This document shows, one piece after another, positions 1 to 11,427 of a DNA stretch of 64,000 bases. The stretch is from Myotis daubentonii (lineage: Eukaryota > Chordata > Mammalia > Chiroptera > Vespertilionidae): the NCBI RefSeq assembly GCF_963259705.1, contig NC_081841.1:115294979-115358978 (forward strand), given 5' to 3'. The notes under the pieces were generated by a model. That model was given only the letters and a program-made list of their open reading frames with translations. It was not told the DNA's origin and did no database searches. Numbering within the stretch: position 1 is the first letter of the stretch; each line of letters opens with the position of its first letter. The position numbers were made by a program, and so were the translations under genes.

Positions 1-269
1 TGGGGATGAAATGACTTTTCCCAGCCACATCTGCAAATATCCTGGGGAAGGCATCACTGAAGAGTTCACAACTGTCTTACTTAGCAAGGAAGAAAACAGT
101 TGGCAACTGGAAACAATCCCTTACATCAAAGTTAAGGTCCCTCTGAGTAAAAAAAAATATTTCCAAAGTAAAGGAGGTAGCAGGCAAAAATAATAGGTTC
201 TCATGACTTCCACTGAAGTTTGAGCATATGACAGAGTCAAAACGAACAGACAAATTAAAACAGACAGTG
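1..269. other. TRPC4 upstream intron, no recognised element
   Basis: This non-repetitive, AT-leaning sequence has no splice-bounded coding segment or recognisable repeat. It is placed in the intron upstream of the TRPC4 exon because that exon is the only host coding sequence in the window. Confidence 0.5.
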
Positions 270-502
270 GGCCAAACTGGTTTGGCTCAATGGATAGAGC
301 ATCGGCCTGTGGACTGAAGGGTCCCAGGTTCAATTCCAGTCAAGGGCATGTACCTTGGTTGCGGGCACATCCCCAGTAGGAGGTGTGCAGGAGGCAGCTG
401 ATTGATGTTTCTCTCTCATCTATGTTTCTAACTCTCTATCCCTCTCCCTTCCTCTCTGTAAAAAAAACAATAAAATATATTAGAAAAAAAAAAAAGAAAA
501 AT
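270..502 (+). mobile_element. Ves-type SINE (tRNA-derived)
   Basis: It opens with the tRNA-like head TTTGGCTCAATGGATAGAGC. It then has the RNA polymerase III B-box-like GGTTCAATTCC, a CAGGAGGCAGCTGAT module, CT-rich sequence and an A-rich tail with AATAAA. This is the standard bat Ves architecture. It abuts a second SINE in opposite orientation. Confidence 0.9.
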
Positions 503-655
503 CAATGATGAGAGCGAATCATGGATCAGCTGCCTCCTACAGCCCCATACTGGGGATCAAGCCCACAACCCGGGCATGTGGCCTGACCTGGAATCAAACC
601 GTGACTTCCTGGTTCATAGGTTGATGCTAAACCACTGAGTCACACTGGCTGGTCT
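503..655 (-). mobile_element. Ves-type SINE, second subfamily, minus strand
   Basis: On the minus strand it reads CCAGCCAGTGTGACTCAGTGG, followed by a B-box-like GGTTTGATTCC and the GGAGGCAGCTGATCC module. It belongs to the subfamily with the 'GTGTGGCTCAGTGGTT' head, unlike its left neighbour. The CT-rich tail is short. Confidence 0.8.
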
Positions 656-1310
656 CAATTCTAATTTATAAATTCATTCCAAGGACATAACAGCTTGAAA
701 AGCTTTGGAAGTAGTTTCAAAAAAACTAGCTTTTAAGTAACAAGGAAACAGTTATAGAAGAAAGTTTAAATTAAAAAAAAAATTGTTTTGATTTATTCAA
801 GAGTGAGAACATCCTCCATAAAAATGTGTACCTTGACTGTGCATGGTTGGGAGGCCTTATCACACCTTAGGAATTCAAATGCTTTTTACAATGAAAAGAA
901 AGAGAGTTTCATCTCATTTCTCTACTGGGGTAGATGTCTGTCAATAGAAGGTGGACATCAATTAAAGGAAGGGCTTGCACAATCAATCCAGAAAGTCAGC
1001 AATCTATGAATAATCCAGAACCGAGTATTTATCTCCTCTGCCACACACCCTCCCTCCCAGCCAGTGAGCAAGATAATTACTCTTAAGTCAAGCTAAGTGC
1101 CTCCCAGTCACAGTGGCCCAATGCTGACATACAATGCATACAAATAATTCTCACTCTGGCATAAAAGTGACAACTTTCTTGGAAGAAAAGCAGATGCTGT
1201 AAATTTCTCAAAGTCTTCCTGAAACATTTTTTAAAGTAATTTTTACTTCTTTAGAAAAAATGCCATGGGAAACCATCTGTAATAAAATGCCCATTCTATA
1301 AAATAATTCA
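656..1310. other. Intronic sequence without recognised feature
   Basis: AT-rich intron between a SINE and a Helitron. I see no gene, RNA or transposon signature in it. Confidence 0.5.
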
Positions 1311-1939
1311 TCTATACTAATAAAAGGGTAATATGCTAATTAGACTGGGAGACCTTCCAGATGTTCTTCTGGACAAAGCCATGGTGGTGGGGCCGAGGTA
1401 GAGGCAGTTAGAGGCCAAGAGGGGAGGGCAGTTGTGGGTGATCAGGCTGTTGGGGGGCAGGGCCATTGGGGGTAAGCAAACCAGCATGGGGGGCAGTTGG
1501 GGACAAGCAGGCCACCAGTGGGGGTCAGTTGGATGTGATCAGGACAGCGGGGGGGGGGGGCAGTTTGGAGTGAGCAGGCCAGCAGGGGGACAGTTGGGGA
1601 TGAGCAGGCCAGTGGGGAGGGAAGGTAGGGGTGAGCAGGCCAGCGGGGAGGGGGGGCAGTTTTGGGTGATCAGGCCAGCAGCGGGGGGTGGGGGGGAAGT
1701 TGGGAGCAAGCAGACTGGCAGGCAGATTGGTTAGAGGCAATCAGGCAGGCAGGCAGGCAGGTGAGTGGTTAGGAGCCAGCAGTCCTGGATTGCGAGAGGG
1801 ATGTCCGACTGCTGGTTTAGGCCCGATCTCTGTAAACTGGCAGTAGGACATCCTTCGAGGGGTCCCAAATTGGAGAGGGTGCAGGCCAGGCTGAGGAACA
1901 TACCCTCCCCATGCACGAATTTCGTGCACAGGGCCACTA

Positions 1940-1940
<1 letters not shown>
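1311..1940 (+). mobile_element. Non-autonomous Helitron (HeliBat type)
   Basis: The 5' terminus is TCTATACTAATAAAAGGGTA. The 3' end is a palindrome around CACGAATTTCGTG followed by GGGCCACTAG. It sits between host A and T, as Helitrons require, with no target duplication. The interior at about 1430-1700 is a degenerate G-rich minisatellite (unit near 30 bp, core GGGGCAGTTGGGGATGAGCAG). There is no transposase, so it must have moved in trans. Confidence 0.93.

Positions 1941-2001
<61 letters not shown>
1941..2001. repeat. (TA)n microsatellite
   Basis: About 30 TA units follow directly after the Helitron 3' CTAG, so the element inserted at the edge of a TA tract or the tract grew from the insertion T. 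Confidence 0.95.
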
Positions 2002-2003
<2 letters not shown>

Positions 2004-2086
2004 CAAATTAGGCCGGGAAACCGTAATGGGTCAGGACTGTACAGGAGGAGGTTGGGCGCAGCAACAGGGGTGGGGCGGAACTGGGG

Positions 2087-2291
2087 ACTGGCTCCCTTAG
2101 TAGTCCTGCGGGGTCAATCTCAAGAGGACAGGCAAAGTACCAATGGACTAGTGCTGCCAGCATGATCCCAACAGCACTGCCGGCCTCCTGGAACTTGGCC
2201 TCGGGCACTGAGGCTGCTTCCCTCCCTTAGACTGGCTCCCTTAGTAGTCCTGCAGGTTGAATCTGAAGAGGACAGACCAAGCACCAACAGA
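2087..2291. repeat. Diverged 61-bp direct repeat pair
   Basis: Positions 2087-2147 and 2231-2291 both begin ACTGGCTCCCTTAGTAGTCC and match over about 61 bp with scattered substitutions. They are separated by 83 bp of GC-richer sequence. I do not recognise the parent element. Confidence 0.75.
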
Positions 2292-2371
2292 CATGAATGT
2301 GAACAGACAGAAGGAAAAAAGACCTTCAAGGCCTGTCCAAGGTGGATTTGCATTTAAAACCAAGTGGGGTG

Positions 2372-4112
2372 GGTCTGGAGCTGCGCAGCACTGACAACCA
2401 TGGCAGTCTCCCTGTCGGCAGCATGACTGAGGCTAGGAGTGTGAGGAGTGAGGGCCATGAAAGCTGGAGGCCTTGGCTGCGAACAATCAGCTAATTTCAG
2501 CTCCCAGGCAGGCGCGATCAGGGAAGCCGGTGGAGCCTTTGCAAAAAAAAAGAGAAGGCTGAAGAAGAACGATACTTCAGAAGGTAGACTGAAGAACAGC
2601 TGTAAGCCTTGAAGAAACAACATGAAGAAACCACTCATCATAAAAAGGAGATTGAGCATCTGCAGAAAGAAATTGAGCAGCAGAAGCAGAACATCAAGAA
2701 ACTGAAAGATCATGATACTGCGGTGGTGTCAGGGTGAGGGACAGCCATATTTGCCAGTGCGGCCCAAGCTGTCAACAACAAAAAGTGTGCGGGAGATCAG
2801 CAGGCACATGGATGGGTGCACGGATGCCAGGACCACCCGCCACGGGGCGGGGGGGGGAGGAGTTGGGGGGGAATGTCTTACGAACCGAACTTGACCACAC
2901 ACATGCCCACTGCTTCCCTCAACGCCACTGGGAGCGTCCACCTGCCTTCCACCAACATGGCAACGTCCTTCCAGGACTGCCAGCTGCTGAGTGACTAGGA
3001 CCACCATCTCTAGGCTACACGTAGGGAACAGAGAACAGACAGGTTCCCAGAGAAAATATGCTGAGCTGTTGGCAATTATCAAAGAGCTGGGGAAGGAGGT
3101 CAGACCCACATACACGGGCAGCAAGAGCGCGATGGAGAGACTGAAATGAGGCATCATCCACACGACAGGGCTGATTTGGGAGTACTTGGCTGAGATGGAG
3201 CGGAACACCAGGTCCTAGCCCCTGAGTCAGCGTGAAAAGCTTTCCATCTTCTTCCAAGAAGTGACAGCTCATTGCCCCCTGCCCTCCTTCAGATGAAACT
3301 TGGTTTCAAAATGGTAACAGCTTGGTTTCTCCTCCCCGTGCCCCTCCCGTGGTTCATCAGGCTCTGAACCTCCCATCGCTAAGATGGAGAAGAGATTTTT
3401 GCAGTTATTAGATTTACATATTAGTTAGGAACTACCCAGGGCATTTTGTATGTTTTTTTAAAGCATTGATTTACATGATGCGTATCTGTTTCCTATCACT
3501 ACAAACTGTAGTTGGCCTTGCAGATACCGGTGTTTCTCTTCGGGATATATTTCTGTTCCTCACATGGTTCTTTATGTCTCTCTTCTGAGCTGATCCAACT
3601 CTGAGGGTTTGTTTCAGTGAGTCCTGAGGCAGCGCTTTAGTAGCCAGTGCCTGTTCGCCACACAGTATAAATTCTGCTCAATGTAACTTTTTTTTTTTTT
3701 TGCTTAAGCATTTGCATGAATATTAGTACTTTGAAGTTGATCTTTAAAATGCACAAGTTATAAATACAGAAGAAAGAGCATCTTATGGAACTTTTCCTGA
3801 CAAGGACCCCTGAAATTTCCCCTAAGGATGTATGTACATTTCAGTTCCACCTTTCCCATCAGTGGATCCAAACCTCTGGAAGAAAGTGACTAATACTGTT
3901 TGCATCTTGTATGTATTTATTACTTGATGTAATAAAGCTTATTTTCATTAACAACAACAACAAAAACAAATCATGCTGATGCTTAAGTGCACACAGTTCC
4001 CCATAGAATGGCTACATACTATCCACTTCTATGAAGACATAGTTCTGGTAACTAATATCTATCTTTGCTGCCAACAGATTATAATAAATTGTGATCAGTG
4101 GAGAAAAAAAAA
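2372..4112 (+). pseudogene. ATP5IF1: ATP5IF1 processed pseudogene (interrupted)
   Basis: This is an intronless retrocopy of the mitochondrial ATP synthase inhibitory factor 1 mRNA. That protein is a small matrix protein that blocks ATP hydrolysis by F1-ATPase. The start codon is at 2400, with a short 5' UTR before it. Codons for an EEERYFR motif and the helical EL/ALKK, HHKKEIE, LQKEIE and KQ segments run from about 2550 to 2715. Stops and frameshifts, including one soon after the start, make it non-coding. The C-terminal codons are split at about 2719 by a second retrocopy. The 3' UTR resumes at about 3983 and ends with AATAAA near 4083 and an A-run at 4103-4112. A direct repeat CAAGTGGGGTG at 2361-2371 and 4113-4123 is the target duplication. 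Identity is from memory of the family. Confidence 0.85.
2720..3970 (+). pseudogene. CDK2AP1: CDK2AP1 processed pseudogene nested in the ATP5IF1 copy
   Basis: This is a retrocopy of CDK2-associated protein 1 (DOC-1), a small nuclear protein tied to CDK2 and NuRD. The start codon is at 2873 behind a G-rich 5' UTR. The first 41 codons are open ([12 protein letters not shown], then SPST-like and QLLSD), and a TAG follows where the parent continues GPPSLGYT. Further frameshifts occur, and codons resembling AMERLK and the terminal ERN-RS, then TAG at 3216, are still readable. A long 3' UTR of about 710 bp ends with AATAAA at 3931-3936 and an A-rich tail. Imperfect repeats ATCATGATACTG (2708-2719) and ATCATGCTGATG (3971-3982) look like its target duplication, placing it inside the older ATP5IF1 retrocopy. 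Confidence 0.87.
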
Positions 4113-4122
4113 CAAGTGGGGT

Positions 4123-4697
4123 GATGTCAGAATAACCCAAGCGCGCCCCCAACCCCTTCACCTGCCCAGACGCCTAGGGTCCCTTTACAGCTGGGCTGAG
4201 CCCAGGGCTTCCTAGTGGCCTGGACACCAGGCCTGACAGCCTCTCTAGCTTGACCCAAACATCTAAAGTTCACATTAGTTGCCAACTTAAGAAATTGGAG
4301 CATTCACCTAAAATCAGGATTCCCCACTTCTCTTTCCAAGGGGGTTGATTGGGCTACCAACCAAGGGTGGTTGGTGTCACTTCAACTTTAAGAGGAACCC
4401 CCAGCTTGGGGGTGTGGTGAGGAGGAAGCTATCCGTACAGACAGTTCAGTTGTGTAAACTCCCGCTGACTGTGGCACAGCCCAACAGTGTGGCTGCTCAA
4501 CTGCGAGGCAGCACAGCCATGAAACAGTGTGGCTGTTAAACAAGGTCCCTCTCCAGCTTTCAGGAGGCTTCACCTACTCCTACCCACTGCACCCCACTCG
4601 GCCCTGAGCTGTCCAGTGACCACACTCTGCCCCAGTGAGACAGCTTCAATGTTTCAGCTCCAGCAAACAGAACACATCCCAGCGGAAAGGGAAAGTG
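4123..4697. other. Unassigned GC-richer intronic stretch
   Basis: The base composition is more even than in the surrounding intron, and there are short ORFs on both strands with no family motif. It may hold an old decayed repeat. I see nothing I can name. Confidence 0.35.
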
Positions 4698-4887
4698 TAG
4701 CCCTGGCCAGTGTTGCTCAGTGGATAGAGCCTCCGCCTGAGGACTAAAGGGCCCGGAGTTCAATTCCTGGTCAGAGCACATGCCTGGGTTGTGGGCTTGA
4801 TCCCCAATGTGGGGTGTGCAGGAGGCAGCCAATCAATGATTCTCTCTCATCATTGAGGTTTCTATTTCCCTCCCTCTCTGAAATTAA
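4698..4887 (+). mobile_element. Ves-type SINE
   Basis: The head GCTCAGTGGATAGAGCC, a B-box-like GTTCAATTCC, GGAGGCAGCCAATCAATGA and a CCCTCTCTGAAATTAA tail mark a Ves SINE. The tail was used as an insertion site by the next Helitron. Confidence 0.88.
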
Positions 4888-5208
4888 TCTATACTAATAA
4901 AAGGGTAATATAATAACAACTTCTGGACGACTTTCCAGATGTCCTTTCGGACAAAGCCATGGTGGCGGGGCTGAGGCAGAGGCGGTTAGGGGCATAAGGC
5001 CAGCAGGGACGAGCAGTTAGGAGAATCAGGTTGGCAGGAGAGAGCAATTACGGGGATCAGGCCAGCAAGGGAGAGCAATTAGGGAGAACAGGCTGGCAGG
5101 CAGGTGAGCAGTTAGGAGCCAGAGATCCCAGATTGTGAGAGGGTGCAGGCTGGGCTGAGGGACCCCCGCCCCCCCCCCATGCATGAATTTCATACACCAG
5201 GCCACTAG
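4888..5208 (+). mobile_element. Non-autonomous Helitron
   Basis: It starts TCTATACTAATAAAAGGGTA and ends with the palindromic GCATGAATTTCATAC then CAGGCCACTAG, before a host T. The interior repeats a GAGCAGTTAGG unit. It inserted in the A/T-rich tail of the preceding SINE. Confidence 0.92.
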
Positions 5209-5365
5209 TTTTTAATAAAACAATGGTATTTGCAATGTAGCATATCTTGTCCTCTGGAAAATGTACCATAGAGGAATAGATGAAAATAGAAAACATGAGG
5301 CTAGACCTCCTATGTCTGCTGCCATCTTTAATCATTGGTTGGATGTTAGGAATTCAGAAGATAAA

Positions 5366-5415
<50 letters not shown>

Positions 5416-5836
5416 AAGAATTAAAATACTTTTATTACAGAGGAAAATTTGTTTTAAAACAAATAATTAACTATTTTTAATGTATTTCTTAATTATTTAG
5501 GAAATCATCATCTGGGAAAGAAAAGCAAAGATTGTCAGTCAGAAACTAAGTTGAAAGCAAGAAGGGCTGTAACCAAATAGCAAGTTTCCATAGCCACTTA
5601 TTTAAGATTCCTAAAATGTTGTAATTCAGATTAAAGAAAGAATAACGTGTCATTATATAGGAGTTATTTTTCTGTAATTCCCTCTTGATTTTTTGGAAAA
5701 ACAGCTATATCCCTCCACATAAAACAGGCAAAAGATTTATGAACTCTGTTCAACATTCTATGGCATGCTGTCTGAAATTCACAGGCCTGAACAAATGAAT
5801 AAATATTCATTAAATCTGCTTTCATCTTTTTCCTAG
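5209..5836 (+). other. Intron immediately upstream of the TRPC4 exon
   Basis: AT-rich intron with a (CA)n tract at 5369-5413. The last 25 bases are pyrimidine-rich and end TTTTTCCTAG at 5836, a good 3' splice site for the TRPC4 exon. Confidence 0.7.
5369..5413. repeat. (CA)n microsatellite
   Basis: About 22 uninterrupted CA units lie 424 bp upstream of the TRPC4 exon. Confidence 0.97.
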
Positions 5837-7031
<1,195 letters not shown>

Positions 7032-7385
7032 AAGAGGAAACTCCAAACTTTTTTCAACTGAGGCTGCACTAGTTCGCATTCCCAGCAGCAGTCTACAAGG
7101 GTTCCCTTTTCTCCACATCCTCACCAATACTTGTCATTTGTTGATTTGTTGAAGATAGCCATTCTAACAAGTGTGAGGTGGTACCTCATTGTCATTTTGA
7201 TTTGCATCTTTAGAATTATTAATGACTTTGAGCATTTTTTCATATGACTTTTGCCCTTCTGTATGTCCATTTTGGAGAAGTGTCTATTAAGGACCTTTGC
7301 CCTTTTTTTTAATTAGATTTTTTATCTTTCTTTTGTTAAGTTGTGTGAATTCCTTATAGATTTTGGAGGTCAGTAAATATTAGTA
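7032..7385 (-). mobile_element. L1 3' fragment
   Basis: The + strand shows antisense L1 sequence: CATTCCCAGCAGCAGT, CTCCACATCCTCACCAA, TTGTTGATTTGTTGAAGATAGCC and GGTGGTACCTCATTGTCATT. These belong to the conserved end of L1 ORF2 read backwards. Both ends are truncated and no tail is visible. Confidence 0.88.
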
Positions 7386-7554
7386 AAGATTCACTTTGAG
7401 ACTATTAGGTCAGGAAATTGCTTGAGCCACTATTGTCTCAAATAAACAATCGATGCATAGCTTTTGCCCTTGCCAAAGCTCAGGGTCCATCAGCCTTCTG
7501 GGTTCCTTGTTTACACTTTCCTGATAGTGCAGACAATGGATAGCTTCCAGCATA

Positions 7555-7880
7555 GGGGTGATCAGGCAGTCAGGCAGAGGCAGTTAGGGGCAATCAGGCA
7601 GGCAGGCAGAGAGGTTAAGGGTGATCAGGCAGTCAGGCAGAGGTGGTTAGGGGTGATCAGGCAGGCAGGTAGAATGGTGAGGGGCGATCAGGCAGGCAGG
7701 CAGGAGGTGAGCAGTTAGGAGCCAGTGGTCCTGGATTGTGAGAGGGATGTCTGACTGTGGGATCAGGCCTAAACTGGCAGTCAGACATCCCCCAAGGGGT
7801 CCTGTATTGGAGAGGGTGCAAGCCGGGCTGAGAGACCATCCCCTCCCCCAATGCATGAATTTTGTGCACCGGGCCTCTAG
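7555..7880 (+). mobile_element. Helitron, 5' end missing or degraded
   Basis: The 3' half is canonical: the palindrome around GCATGAATTTTGTGC, then ACCGGGCCTCTAG at 7880. It carries the repeating GGGGTGATCAGGCAGGCAGG minisatellite. I cannot find the TC…AATAAAAG terminus, so the left boundary is approximate. Confidence 0.85.
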
Positions 7881-7941
7881 TATTAAAATAAAGAGTTGTC
7901 CAAGACAAAAAAAAATTAATATTAATTTCTTATATATTAAC

Positions 7942-8356
7942 TGAAAGGTTAACATGGTGATATGCGGACAGGCTAAATAGCCATCTCAGAGGGTGGATAA
8001 AGAAAAATGTAATTTATTTTGGAAAGGGGATGGAGGATGGGCTATCCAAAGGGAAGAGATGCACAGCACTGAGCGAAGGGGATATAGAGTCCATGATGGC
8101 AGCACCCAGGAGCTGGAGTTTTATCCTTATATGCAGTCACTAGCAGGAAGCTCTTGTCATTAGTGGGTCAGGGAGCTGAGTTTGTGGACTTGGAATTTGG
8201 ATGGAATGCAGATATGCGATCAGGTCTTTAGAAAAGTTTCAATTTCTTATATGGTCTGAGTCCTGGTGTCCAGCAAGTTTTTCCTGGTCTTTGTCCTCCT
8301 ATGGCAAGAAATTTACAAATGGCTATTAAGGATTGTATTGCCATATAGTACTAGTA
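7942..8356 (-). repeat. 3' LTR of the minus-strand ERV
   Basis: It aligns by eye with 16209-16600: both contain GTGGATAAAGAAAAAT, TATCCAAAGGGAAG, TGCACAGCACT, CCTTATATGCAGTCACT and TTAAGGATTGTATT. Several small indels separate the two, showing age. Confidence 0.82.
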
Positions 8357-9261
8357 GTTCCCTACTCTTTCTATTTGTTAGTAATTATTCTTATGGAATC
8401 TGGGTGAAGATCTCTACCTTCTGTCAGTATTCCTAAGGAACAAGGCCTCCTGGTGCTGTTGGCAGGGATATATGAATAAACAATTCCCCACATATCAGAA
8501 ACCAACCAGCCAGTGGTTTAGTATGTCCATTATTATAAGGGAGGGTGAAATTATCAGAACAATTCATGTTTTAGTTATTAGACACTATAAGACAATAATT
8601 AGAACAACTGGTAAAAGTCAGACATTTGTCACAGGGAGCTACTGCAGCAATATTGAGAGAAAATATGCCTTCATCCTTTTTCTGGACAATGGGTCCCAAT
8701 GCATAAAGGTTCCGGTATGTGACTTTCTTCCCAAAATGAATAAAATGAGTACAATTCTATATATTAGCAATAGGTGTCCCAACTCCTACTACACAGGATA
8801 TAAAGGTCTGTTCTACTTATGTTCCTCCTAAAAGGCAAAAGTCAGAGATATTAAGAACATTTTTTGCTAAGTTCACCCAAATATTTTTGTATCTTCCTTC
8901 TGAATGGAATGAATTCTTCAGCCAAACCAGCATTGGTCAAGAGCATGATTATAGTAAATTTTGTCTTCTAAAGATGACCTTGAGGTGTTTCTTGGGTTTG
9001 GTTACCCATTCTTCCCCTTCTGGCACCCTCTTCACCTGGTGTAATGGATCTAGGGCTTTATCCCTGACCGCTTCAGAGCAGTTGGAATAGTGAGAAGCAC
9101 ATCCCAGGACCCCATCCATGTTGATTGTCTGGTGATCTGGTTTTCCATGTTTTGAGTAGAGCTCTCTCTCCTGCTAAGAAGGAATGTAGCATACCTGTGA
9201 CAGAAAAATCCCTAGCACATGCTAAATTATTAATAAAGCACATAATTATTAATATTTATGT
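8357..9261 (-). other. ERV interior, 3' part, no gene recognised
   Basis: Starts with the polypurine-tract candidate (minus-strand AGAAAGAGTAGGGAA). The remainder has only short ORFs without a retroviral motif that I can name. A 119-codon + strand ORF at 8472-8831 is opposite to the element and lacks any family signature. Confidence 0.5.
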
Positions 9262-9496
9262 CAAAACCGGTTTGGCTCAGTGGATAGAGCGTCGGCCTGT
9301 AGACTGAAGGGTCCCAGGTTAGATTCCGGTCAAGGGCATGTACCTGGGTTGCGGGCACATCCCCGGTAGGGGATGTGCAGGAGGCGGCTGATCGATGTTT
9401 CTCTCTCATCGATGTTTCTGACTCTCTATCTCTCTCCCTTCCTCTCTGTAAAAAATCAATAAAAATATATTTAAAAATAAAAATAAAAAATAAAGT
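9262..9496 (+). mobile_element. Ves SINE inside the ERV
   Basis: Well preserved: GGTTTGGCTCAGTGGATAGA, AGGTTAGATTCC, GGAGGCGGCTGATCGATG, a CT-rich region and the tail CAATAAAAATATATTTAAAA. It resembles the youngest Ves copies in the window (near 47.6 and 52.5 kb). Confidence 0.92.
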
Positions 9497-11187
9497 CACT
9501 ATTTGATAAAGATGCCACATATAATTCTTACTTTTAACATCATATCTACATATACATCTGTATCTATAACAACCTGAAAGGGCCTCCCATATATTATTTC
9601 ATAGGTTCTCAAACAAATCCCGCTTCAGGGAGCTACTCTAATCCTGAGCAGGAATATTGGCAACACCTGATTCTAATCCAGATGAGTCTCCTGACATAAT
9701 TTGGCTATATTATTTTTTTAGGGCATGGTTAATTTTCCAAACCTTTCCTGAGGCCTAGATGATATCTCTAGGGACAAAAGGTCAGAAGGCCTAACTGTAT
9801 AACTAGCAATATGCTAGGGGAGGAGAGGCCACTCTCAGGGCAAGGTCCCTACAATTGTCCCTTGCTAGGCACCCGTGACCTTCTGTACCTGGCCTATCAT
9901 ACTTGCTCAGCTCATATCTGTTTAACATTACACCCCTCAAGGATTTTGGGGACTGGATTCTTTCATAGAAAAGGGGCATAGGATCTCTTCTGTAGTTGTT
10001 TCCTGCTGAAAGGAAGTGATGTTTTCCTTCTGAGCCAAAAGATCCTTGCTCTTTGTCAGAAGGAAGATGAGGCCTGGGCACAAAAGGAAGTTGTAATTGT
10101 GTATAGGGGTGGTATTTCCTGAATATAAATAGGGTTTGTACCTCAGTGGAGAAAAATTGTTTTATAAATTTCAGTATCACTGGGGGAAAAGCTAGAATGA
10201 CAATAATTATGATAAATAGTCTGATAAAAGGAAAAAGTACTGGTTGTTAATAATTATAAGTAAAGGATGATAAAAAATGAAATATTAGTTTGGATGGTTG
10301 TAGTCAAATATTTAAGAAAACTAGATAAAAATTTAGGATCTAGTTTAGTTTAGCTCATAGGTGAAAAAATAAAACTTTGAAGATAATGAACTGGATTAGA
10401 GTCTAACATTTAAAACTATGTATATGGAGAATTTTCCCCCTAAAATTACTCTCATTTTTATTAAAGAGGCAAATTATGACCAATTTATTTACTGTAGTAA
10501 GTCTAGTTTCAATTTGGCCTGATTGTTTGCATGAACATAATAAGAATAGCAATTGATCATATAGGCTTTTAAAAAAATCTGCTGTGCTGAAATTTCAAGA
10601 TTGAGCCTTAATTAGCCCGTCAGGACAAATAATCTGAGTGGCCTAGTTGTCATCAGGTTTTCCTGCAATACCTGTAGACTTGGGTGAATTCCTCAAGTTA
10701 TTGAGGTCCCCAAAGATGTCGTGAGGTTCTTTCCTTGCCATCTCCCAGGAAAGCAACCTCATTCCTTACCTGGAAAGACTATCATGAACCATGTGACCAA
10801 ACAAGATACCAGGCTTTCTCCAAGGGGGCCATATTAGCTTCATAATCAATCTTCACACTTTAAGACTTTTTGGTGGTGACATCCTGAGACCAGGCACGTC
10901 TCTCTCAGACATGACATTCCAGTCAAAGTCTTGGATAATTGGAAACTGGTCTTATTGAATTCATGCAAAGAACTATGTTGCCATAACTCACTCATTAAAA
11001 ATTGCCAAATTTTGGAGGGATTAGTAGAAAGAAAAATAAAAAGGCTTTAATATTACTTAAGAAGGTATAATTTACCAAATTTTTCTAGGGAAATAAAAAC
11101 AAATTTTCTTATGTTTGGAACACAGATTTTCATATAACTAATCTTTTGTTTGTCCTGATTACTTGCTAGTGTTTATCTTTTAAAGAT
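9497..11187 (-). other. ERV interior, middle part, no gene recognised
   Basis: The longest minus ORF, 125 codons at 9803-10180, has no motif I can assign to gag, protease, polymerase or envelope. The composition is AT-rich. It counts as interior only because it lies between the paired LTRs. Confidence 0.45.
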
Positions 11188-11395
11188 ATTTATATTTTTA
11201 ATGCATTTGTATTGATTTCAGAGAGGAAGGAAGAGGGAGACAGAGACAGAACCATCAATGATGAGAGAGAATCATCAATTGGCTGTCCACACTGGGGATC
11301 CAGCCCACAATCCAGGCATGTGCCCTGACCGGGAATCAAACCATGACCTCCTGGTTTATAGGTTGATGCTCACTGACCCAGGCCGGTCAGGCAAT
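11188..11395 (-). mobile_element. Ves-type SINE, minus strand
   Basis: The minus strand gives the CCTGACCGGCC head, GGTTTGATTCCCGGTCAGGG, GGATCCCCAGTGTGG, ATTGATGATTCTCTCTC and CCTCTCTGAAATCAATAC. The A-tail is at the left end. Confidence 0.88.
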
Positions 11396-11427
11396 TTGTT
11401 AGTATTTCATATTTTCAATTATTCTTT

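Noticed and set aside
2400..3218. A chimeric ATP5IF1-CDK2AP1 retrogene made by template switching
   Set aside because: ATP5IF1-like 3' UTR, polyadenylation signal and tail reappear after the CDK2AP1 tail (3983-4112), and repeats flank both copies. Nested insertion explains everything.
9262..9340. A tRNA gene at the head of the SINE
   Set aside because: All such heads continue into the CT-rich SINE body and A-tail and lack a complete cloverleaf. The same holds for the other eleven SINEs.
9803..10180. A 125-codon minus ORF inside the ERV as a viral gene
   Set aside because: No retroviral motif was recognised and length alone is weak support, so it is described only as interior.
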